Of a stretch of 19,689 nt of DNA, positions 14,829-19,689 are shown piece by piece; position 1 is the stretch's first letter; each line of letters opens with the position of its first letter. The DNA is taken from the NCBI GenBank assembly GCA_022758945.1, contig JAEMQE010000260.1, forward strand, positions 1 through 19,689. Reading direction: 5' to 3'. This DNA is from Lentimicrobium sp. Its GTDB lineage: Bacteria > Bacteroidota > Bacteroidia > Flavobacteriales > Flavobacteriaceae. The notes beneath the pieces were generated by a model. The model was given only the letters and a program-made list of their open reading frames with translations. It ran no database searches and had not been told where the DNA came from. Made by a program: the position numbers and the translations under genes.

Positions 14829-17003
14829 CTAAACATATTTGGCAATAATTGCATAAAAATCTTCTGGAACGAATGGTTTTGTGATAACATCATTCATTCC
14901 AAATGATAAAAGCATATCTCTATTTTCATTTAATGAAATTGCTGTGAGGGCAATAATAGGGGTTGTTTTGTCAAATTTTCTAATTTGTTGAGTGGCAATC
15001 GTGCCATTTATTCCAGGCAAATGAACGTCCATTAAAATCATATCAAATTTATTGTTTCTGGCTATTTCTATTGCTTTTTCGCCGTTATCAATTATCTCGC
15101 AATTGATTCCTTTGTTTTTTAGCATTTTTTTAGAAACCATCTGATTTATTTTATTGTCTTCGACAACTAATATTTTTTTATTTATTAAGGTTGAGTCTTC
15201 GTATGTTTTTGGTTTTTTCTCTATTTTTAACTGCTTTTCTCCTTCTTTGAATTGTAATTCGAATGAAAAAGAAGACCCTTTTCCAACAGTACTTTTGAGC
15301 TTTATTTCGCCTCCCAAAATTTCAGTTAGTTTCTTTACAATAGTCAATCCTAAACCAGTTCCGCCGTATTTACGGTTTATTCCAACGGAACCTTGAGAGA
15401 AACTATTAAATACTGATTCTAATTTATCTTCCGGAATTCCAATCCCATTGTCCTTTACTTCGAAATAAACGGTTGCATTTTTATCTTCTAAGGAAATAAG
15501 TTTAGCAATTAATTTTACACTTCCATCGTGTGTAAATTTCAAGGCATTATTGATTAGATTTAATATTATTTGAGACAATTTAGTAGGATCGCCAATTAAA
15601 TTATCTGGAATTTTTGAATCAATCTCAATCGCAAAATTATTGTTGTTTGTCGATGCTAATTCTTTTAAAGAGTTTTGTATGTTTTCTAATAATCTTTTGA
15701 GATTAAAATCTATATTTTCAATTTCAATTTTGTTGGAATCTATTTTTTGAATTTCCAGAATGTCATTAATAAATGTTGTGAGATAATCTCCTGAAAATTT
15801 TAAAGAAGACAGGTATTTCATTTGGGATTTCTTAGGCTTTTCTTCCAATAGCAAATGAGCAATACCGTTAATGGCATTCAAAGGAGTTCGCAGTTCGTGA
15901 CTCACCGTCGAAAGAAATTCAGATCTGGCTTTAGAAGCTTTTTCTGCTCTTTCTTTGGCAATAATCAGTTCCTTATTTTTTTCTTCCAATAATAGATTGG
16001 ATTGGGTTCTGATGATATTATTTTTGTACAAAGCCAAACTTAACAAGGATAAAATAGAAATTAATGCGATGGCAAGAATGCTGATTAGTTTGGAGAATTT
16101 ATTCGCTTTCTCCTGCTGTTTATTTTCTTCATTTACCTGTTCAACCTCTTTTAATCGCTCTGATTCCTTGAATTTTTCATAATCATCAACTCCAAGTTTT
16201 TCATTGTCCGAAATAGAAATACTTTCTTCTAAATTTGTGTGTTGTTTCAAATAAGAATAGGCGCTATTTTTATCCAGCATTTTCTCAAACACGTTACTCA
16301 ATGCAAGTAAAATAGCGGATTTCTGTTCTAAATTTTTATTTTTTGCATTTAATTCCAATGCTTTATTGAAATAATTTAAAGCTAAATTATTTCTGTTTTG
16401 AGCCATTTCTATAGTTCCTATTTGATACAAAGCTTCAGTTTTACTATTCAAAATCATCTGATTGTCTGGCATGGCAATTATTGTACTGAAGATGGTGGAA
16501 GCCAAATCATATTTACCTTTTGATTTATAAATAATTCCTCTTTGTAGGTTTATTAAATCTGCAGTGTCATTAATTTCTAATACATCAAATAATGATTGGG
16601 CTTTATCAAAACAAATTTTAGCATTATCAAAACTTCTTTTTTGCATATAACACATTCCAAGATAGTAATATGTAAATGCTTGAACGGAAGTTGATTCTAA
16701 AGGTTTTGACAATGAAATGCTTTTGTTGAAAGCTTTTATTGCATCATCATATTTTTTTACGTCATAATAAAGTTTTCCCAAGCTAAAGGTTTCACTGGCC
16801 TGAGCTTCAGTTTTATTATTAACTTTTGAATAATGGATGGCTTTTTGGGTATAAAGAAGTGCGTCTTTATATTTATTTGCTTTAACGTTGGCATTACGCA
16901 AATTGCTGTAATAGGCAACGCTATCAACTTCCTCAATTGATTTTTTCTTTTGAGAATAGGAGAATGTACTAACTAAAACAAAAAATAACAGGAATGACCT
17001 CAT
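14829..17003 (-). CDS. Hybrid sensor histidine kinase with periplasmic TPR domain and C-terminal receiver
   Basis: A 724-residue membrane sensor. Order: signal peptide (1-18, ending SYSQ); TPR-type helical repeats (about 30-260; KYDDAIKAFNKSI, SFDNAKICFDKA, NNLALNYFNKALEL) probably in the periplasm; a charged helix (265-303); a membrane helix (about 305-326); a short coiled coil; a HisKA domain with phospho-acceptor His369 (VSHELRTPLNAI); a HATPase domain with NLINNALKF, KDNGIGIPED and GGTGLGLTIV; and a receiver domain (608-724) with phospho-acceptor Asp659 (ILMDVHLPG), acidic residues at ED 615-616 and Lys709. The layout is that of Bacteroidota TPR hybrid kinases, with phosphate passing from His to the internal Asp. 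No DNA-binding domain or HPt domain is present and no partner regulator is adjacent. It lies 51 bases downstream of gap; a near-match -7 box (TATCTTTA, 17035-17042) may drive it. Confidence 0.95.
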   Translation of the reverse strand: MRSFLLFFVLVSTFSYSQKKKSIEEVDSVAYYSNLRNANVKANKYKDALLYTQKAIHYSKVNNKTEAQASETFSLGKLYYDVKKYDDAIKAFNKSISLSKPLESTSVQAFTYYYLGMCYMQKRSFDNAKICFDKAQSLFDVLEINDTADLINLQRGIIYKSKGKYDLASTIFSTIIAMPDNQMILNSKTEALYQIGTIEMAQNRNNLALNYFNKALELNAKNKNLEQKSAILLALSNVFEKMLDKNSAYSYLKQHTNLEESISISDNEKLGVDDYEKFKESERLKEVEQVNEENKQQEKANKFSKLISILAIALISILSLLSLALYKNNIIRTQSNLLLEEKNKELIIAKERAEKASKARSEFLSTVSHELRTPLNAINGIAHLLLEEKPKKSQMKYLSSLKFSGDYLTTFINDILEIQKIDSNKIEIENIDFNLKRLLENIQNSLKELASTNNNNFAIEIDSKIPDNLIGDPTKLSQIILNLINNALKFTHDGSVKLIAKLISLEDKNATVYFEVKDNGIGIPEDKLESVFNSFSQGSVGINRKYGGTGLGLTIVKKLTEILGGEIKLKSTVGKGSSFSFELQFKEGEKQLKIEKKPKTYEDSTLINKKILVVEDNKINQMVSKKMLKNKGINCEIIDNGEKAIEIARNNKFDMILMDVHLPGINGTIATQQIRKFDKTTPIIALTAISLNENRDMLLSFGMNDVITKPFVPEDFYAIIAKYV

Positions 17004-17054
17004 TAGATATTTGGGAATTTCTTATGAACAGCCATAAAGATATAGAATTAATAT

Positions 17055-18047
17055 TTAATTTGTTAAAATAATTAAATCAATTATTCGAGAGGAATACCCA
17101 ATTTCATTGTCATACCAACCGACAACTTTAACCATTTTATCAATCACCGAAGTAAGTTGGGCGTCAAACAAACAGGAATTTTTATTGCCAATAATATCCA
17201 CGGAAACAATTGGATCTTCAGTATAAGCCAAAATGCCTTTTAGATTAGTTTGGGATGCCAATTTAAAAGCCGCATTGATTTCCTCAATTGTTACGGCACG
17301 TTTCACGTTGAAAGTAATGTCGGTCAACGAACCGTCAGGAACTGGAACACGAATACCACACCCACCAATTTTACCTTCAAATTCAGGGAATATTTTTGTC
17401 AATGCTTTGGCAGCACCTGTCGTTGTTGGAACAATAGATTGACTCGCACCACGAGCACGACGCAAATCTTTGTGCGGTTGATCGTGAAGACTTTGGTCGG
17501 TTGTATAAGAGTGAATTGTGGTAATGTAAGCTTGCTCAATTCCGCAAAGTTCGTTGATGACTTTCATCATCGGAGCGGCGTTGTTTGTGGTGCAACTTGC
17601 GTTGGAAATAATGGTTTCGGTTCCGTCCAGAATGTGTTCGTTGACACCGAGAACCACCGTTTTTATTTCTTCAACTTCAGAAGGTGCTGAAAGAATTACT
17701 TTTTTGGCTCCAGCCAAAATATGAGCGTTGATTTCGTCGAAAGTTTTGTATTTTCCAGTCGATTCAACGACAACATCAATGTTTATAGATTTCCAATCCA
17801 GGTTCGAAATGCTTTTCTCGTGAAAAAACAGGAAATGTTTTCCGTCAATGATAATTCCTTTTTCGTCAGATGAAACTTCCGTAGGTAAAACCCCGTGAAT
17901 GCTGTCGTATTTAATTAAATGCGCCATTGTTTTGGTGTCGGCAATGTCGTTAATAGCTACAACTTCAATGGTGGGATGGTTCAAAAGCAAGCGAAATAAA
18001 TTCCGCCCAATTCTTCCAAAACCGTTTATGGCAATTCTTGTTTTCAA
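17055..18047 (-). CDS. gap: Glyceraldehyde-3-phosphate dehydrogenase, type I, starting with TTG
   Basis: Catalyses the NAD(P)-dependent oxidation and phosphorylation of glyceraldehyde 3-phosphate in the cytoplasm. The 330 residues include the Rossmann motif NGFGRIGR (8-15), AINDIAD after the second strand (consistent with NAD use), the active-site SNASCTTN (Cys152), His179 in HSYT, and GWYDNEIGYSSR near the end. The start codon is TTG at 18045-18047. The codons upstream have no in-frame ATG before a TGA at 18066-18068, and MKTRIAINGFGRIGR aligns with normal GAPDH N-termini, so TTG is the real start. The segment HKDLRRARGASQSIVPTTTGAAKAL recalls GapB/Epd-like variants, so a gluconeogenic or secondary paralog is possible. 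It is downstream of lipA with a 72-base repeat-rich gap. Confidence 0.95.
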   Translation of the reverse strand: MKTRIAINGFGRIGRNLFRLLLNHPTIEVVAINDIADTKTMAHLIKYDSIHGVLPTEVSSDEKGIIIDGKHFLFFHEKSISNLDWKSINIDVVVESTGKYKTFDEINAHILAGAKKVILSAPSEVEEIKTVVLGVNEHILDGTETIISNASCTTNNAAPMMKVINELCGIEQAYITTIHSYTTDQSLHDQPHKDLRRARGASQSIVPTTTGAAKALTKIFPEFEGKIGGCGIRVPVPDGSLTDITFNVKRAVTIEEINAAFKLASQTNLKGILAYTEDPIVSVDIIGNKNSCLFDAQLTSVIDKMVKVVGWYDNEIGYSSRIIDLIILTN

Positions 18048-18049
18048 TG

Positions 18050-18114
18050 TTTTTTGTTTAAAGTTTCAGGTTTAAAGTTTCAAGTTGAGCAACTTTAAAC
18101 ATTAAACTTGAAAC
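18050..18114 (-). repeat. Repeat-derived leader in front of gap
   Basis: The 13-base unit GTTTAAAGTTTCA occurs twice in direct order (18056-18068, 18070-18082), followed by inverted matches. GTTTAAAGTT (18070-18079) pairs with AACTTTAAAC (18091-18100), and GTTTCAAGTT (18077-18086) pairs with AACTTGAAAC (18105-18114), giving two mutually exclusive hairpins. Read on the minus strand it ends AAACTTTAAACAAAAAA and then CA-TTG, the gap start. The same 17-base end precedes folD at 7701-7717. Confidence 0.75.
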
Positions 18115-18119
18115 AATTT

Positions 18120-18989
18120 TTAAAGAATATGTTTTTGTGCTTTATAAGAAGAACGAACTAATGGTCCGCTTTCAACGTGACGGAAACCTAATTCTAAACC
18201 AAATTTTTCGTATTTGGCGAATTGTTCCGGTGTTATAAATTCTTTTACAGGTAAATGTTTTTTGCTTGGTTGCAAGTATTGACCAATAGTTACAATATCT
18301 ACTTTGGCATCGTATAAATCCTGCATTGTTTGGAAAACTTCTTCTTCGGTTTCACCAAGACCAAGCATAATTCCAGACTTGGTTCTTTTGATTCCTTGTT
18401 CTTTTAAGTATTTCAACACTTCCAGACTTCTATCGTATTTGGCTTGAATACGCACTTCACGAGTCAATCTTCGAACGGTTTCCACGTTATGCGAAACCAC
18501 TTCTGGATTGGCTTCCACGATTCTGTCTATATTTCTTTCGATTCCTTGAAAATCGGGAATCAGTGTTTCCAAAGTTGTGTTTGGGTTCATTCTGCGAATA
18601 GCTTTTACGGTTTCTATCCAAATAATGGAACCTCCATCTTTCAAATCATCTCTGTCCACGCTCGTGATTACGGCATGTTTGATGTTCATTATTTTTATGG
18701 AACGCGCTACTTTCTCCGGTTCATCCCAATCCACGGTTTCTGGTCTTCCGGTTTTTACGCCACAAAATCCACAAGAACGCGTGCAGATATTTCCCAAAAT
18801 CATAAACGTTGCCGTTCCTTCGCCCCAGCATTCACCCATATTTGGGCAACTTCCCGAGGTGCAAATGGTGTTCAGACTGTATTTGTCCACTAAACCACGA
18901 AGTTCTGTATATTTTTGACCGATTGGGAGTTTTACTCTCAACCATTTTGGCTTTCCAACAGGCAATGCATTTTCTAAAACAGATTCCAT
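18120..18989 (-). CDS. lipA: Lipoyl synthase
   Basis: A radical SAM enzyme that inserts two sulfurs into protein-bound octanoyl chains to make the lipoyl cofactor of pyruvate and 2-oxoglutarate dehydrogenases and the glycine cleavage system. The 289 residues carry both family clusters: the auxiliary CxxxxCxxxxxC set (Cys43, Cys48, Cys54 in CTSGSCPNMGEC) and the radical SAM CxxxCxxC set (Cys69, Cys73, Cys76 in CTRSCGFC). The C-terminal RSSY motif (279-282) supplies a serine ligand to the auxiliary cluster. No lipB is adjacent in the window. A TATCTTTG box at 19009-19016 (minus strand) is 19 bases before the ATG. Confidence 0.98.
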   Translation of the reverse strand: MESVLENALPVGKPKWLRVKLPIGQKYTELRGLVDKYSLNTICTSGSCPNMGECWGEGTATFMILGNICTRSCGFCGVKTGRPETVDWDEPEKVARSIKIMNIKHAVITSVDRDDLKDGGSIIWIETVKAIRRMNPNTTLETLIPDFQGIERNIDRIVEANPEVVSHNVETVRRLTREVRIQAKYDRSLEVLKYLKEQGIKRTKSGIMLGLGETEEEVFQTMQDLYDAKVDIVTIGQYLQPSKKHLPVKEFITPEQFAKYEKFGLELGFRHVESGPLVRSSYKAQKHIL

Positions 18990-19008
18990 AAAGTATTTTT
19001 TGAAAGGG

Positions 19009-19016
19009 CAAAGATA
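19009..19016 (-). promoter_or_regulatory. Predicted -7 element of lipA
   Basis: Minus-strand TATCTTTG matches TAnnTTTG exactly and would give a leader of about 13 bases. Its upstream (-33) region is occupied by the left arm of the inverted repeat at 19027-19049; no clear TTG is present. Confidence 0.5.
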
Positions 19017-19026
19017 AGGAAAGGAA

Positions 19027-19149
19027 TTTTAGATTTCGGATTTTAGATTTTAGATTTTGTGGGAATAAATAGTCGCATTGTCATTTTTGCTTTTTTTAAT
19101 CTGAAGGTGTTAATATATTGTTTTATAATCTAAAATCCGAACTCTAAAA
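19027..19149. repeat. Long inverted repeat between lipA and the DUF4494 gene
   Basis: A 23-base arm at 19027-19049 is complementary at 22 of 23 positions to 19127-19149, separated by 77 bases. Each arm is built from TTTTAGATT units around a TTCGGA or TCCGAA core, with extra ATTTTAGATTTT copies on the inner side of the left arm and the outer side of the right. The spacer (19050-19126) holds a T-run and no gene I can support. Repeats of this wording are, from memory, common in Flavobacterium intergenic DNA. Confidence 0.75.
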
Positions 19150-19165
19150 TCTAAAATCTTTCTTC

Positions 19166-19173
19166 TATCTTTG
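19166..19173 (+). promoter_or_regulatory. Predicted -7 element of the DUF4494 gene
   Basis: TATCTTTG matches TAnnTTTG exactly, 22 bases before the ATG. As at lipA, the -33 region falls inside the repeat arm (19127-19159) and lacks a TTG. Confidence 0.5.
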
Positions 19174-19195
19174 GCATCCTTAAAAAAAATAAATT

Positions 19196-19689
19196 ATGAG
19201 CGGAATGTGGTACGAATGCAAAGTAAAATACAGAAAAACAGATGATATTGGAGCACAAAAAGTTACTACCGAACCCTATTTGGTAGATGCTTTATCCTAT
19301 ACAGAAGCCGAGTCCAGAATCAATGAAGAAATGAAGGCTTATGTTAGTGAAGAGTTTAAAATCACGAATATAAAAGTGGCAAATTATGCCGAAATTCATC
19401 CTTTTGAAAATGCGGATCGTTGGTTTAAATCCAGAGTTTCTTTAATGGCTTATGACGAGGAAAGCGGGAAAGAACGCAAGACGAATATGTATTTATTAGT
19501 CCAAGCTAATGATGTAAAAGAAGCTTATGACAACACTATTGAAGTAATGAAAGGAACAATGGGCGACTATACTATTCCTGCTATTTCTGAATCTCCGATT
19601 ATGGATGTTTTTCCTTATTTCTCTGGTGATGAAGATGAATTGGAACAAATGGAAAAATTCAATGCTTTAAAAGCTTCCAAACCTGAAAA
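19196..19689 (+). CDS. DUF4494 domain-containing protein (3' end outside window)
   Basis: An open frame of 164 complete codons from the ATG at 19196 to the window edge with no stop. It begins MSGMWYECKVKYRKTDDIG and continues with EPYLVDALSYTEAESRI, KVANYAEIH, DRWFKSRVSLMAYDEESG and IMDVFPYF, which I recognise as the DUF4494 family, a small Bacteroidota protein group of unknown function. The sequence has no signal peptide or membrane segment, so a cytoplasmic location is likely. It is divergent from lipA and shares with it an intergenic region containing a long inverted repeat. The family is usually little longer than this, so probably only a short acidic/basic tail is missing. Confidence 0.88.
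   Translation, partial: MSGMWYECKVKYRKTDDIGAQKVTTEPYLVDALSYTEAESRINEEMKAYVSEEFKITNIKVANYAEIHPFENADRWFKSRVSLMAYDEESGKERKTNMYLLVQANDVKEAYDNTIEVMKGTMGDYTIPAISESPIMDVFPYFSGDEDELEQMEKFNALKASKPE

Noticed and set aside
17250..17690. A 146-codon open frame on the plus strand opposite gap
   Set aside because: It lies wholly inside the well-supported gap gene on the other strand, and its product is low in complexity with no recognisable domain; it is a by-product of the gap codon pattern.
18444..18893. A 149-codon open frame on the plus strand opposite lipA
   Set aside because: lipA has all its cluster ligands and motifs on the minus strand; the antisense product resembles nothing and has no promoter in front of it.
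19027..19159. CRISPR-like array or miniature transposon
   Set aside because: The repeated units are short, irregular and contiguous with no regular unique spacers, and no target-site duplication is evident at the ends; an inverted repeat of dispersed-repeat type describes it better.

Overview
The window looks like a chromosomal segment of a member of the Bacteroidota, most likely Flavobacteriaceae and close to Flavobacterium. The DNA is AT-rich and genes lack Shine-Dalgarno sites but have A-rich leaders. Perfect matches to the Bacteroidota -7 promoter element TAnnTTTG sit in front of several genes. An ECF sigma/FecR/TonB-receptor cassette, a DUF4494 protein and the family variants seen here all fit that group. 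Most of the window is core metabolism and information processing; there is no phage, insertion sequence or CRISPR array.

Layout. 1-834: the 3' end of argS, converging on a minus-strand cell-surface signalling operon (837-4840) that runs ECF sigma factor, FecR-like anti-sigma factor, FecA-like TonB-dependent receptor. Divergent from it is a lipoprotein gene (5119-6153) built from internal repeats plus a lipocalin-like tail. Then come ffh (6295-7644) and folD (7719-8600) on the plus strand. A hairpin terminator separates folD from a minus-strand block: rluF, an alpha/beta hydrolase, a coiled-coil DUF164 protein whose zinc ribbon has lost all its cysteines, and a NIF3-family gene (8659-12290). 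Divergent from that block is a plus-strand run of antitoxin, YoeB-like toxin, lpxK and a purine nucleoside phosphorylase gene, with overlaps or a 2-nt gap throughout (12491-14823). The phosphorylase converges on a hybrid TPR histidine kinase (14829-17003), which follows lipA and a GAPDH gene on the minus strand (17055-18989). The right edge holds the start of a DUF4494 gene (19196 onward, cut by the window end).

How the genes fit together. The sigma/FecR/TonB-receptor set should form one trans-envelope circuit: ligand at the outer membrane, signal through FecR, and transcription by the sigma factor. A bipartite motif (TAGGGTAAAT, 10 bases, TTGTT) occurs once in front of fecR and once pointing the other way toward the lipoprotein gene. 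I propose it as a candidate promoter of this sigma factor that may bring the lipoprotein into the regulon. The other genes serve tRNA charging, SRP targeting, one-carbon metabolism, rRNA modification, lipid A synthesis, purine salvage, glycolysis and lipoate synthesis, without being one pathway.

The least ordinary features are in the small print: a toxin-antitoxin pair joined to an essential lipid A gene, with its toxin missing the catalytic histidine; a cysteine-free zinc ribbon; nearly identical repeat-derived leaders directly in front of folD and gap (which starts with TTG); and a long inverted repeat with one arm beside each divergent promoter of lipA and the DUF4494 gene. I see no clear evidence of a wholly new multi-gene system.
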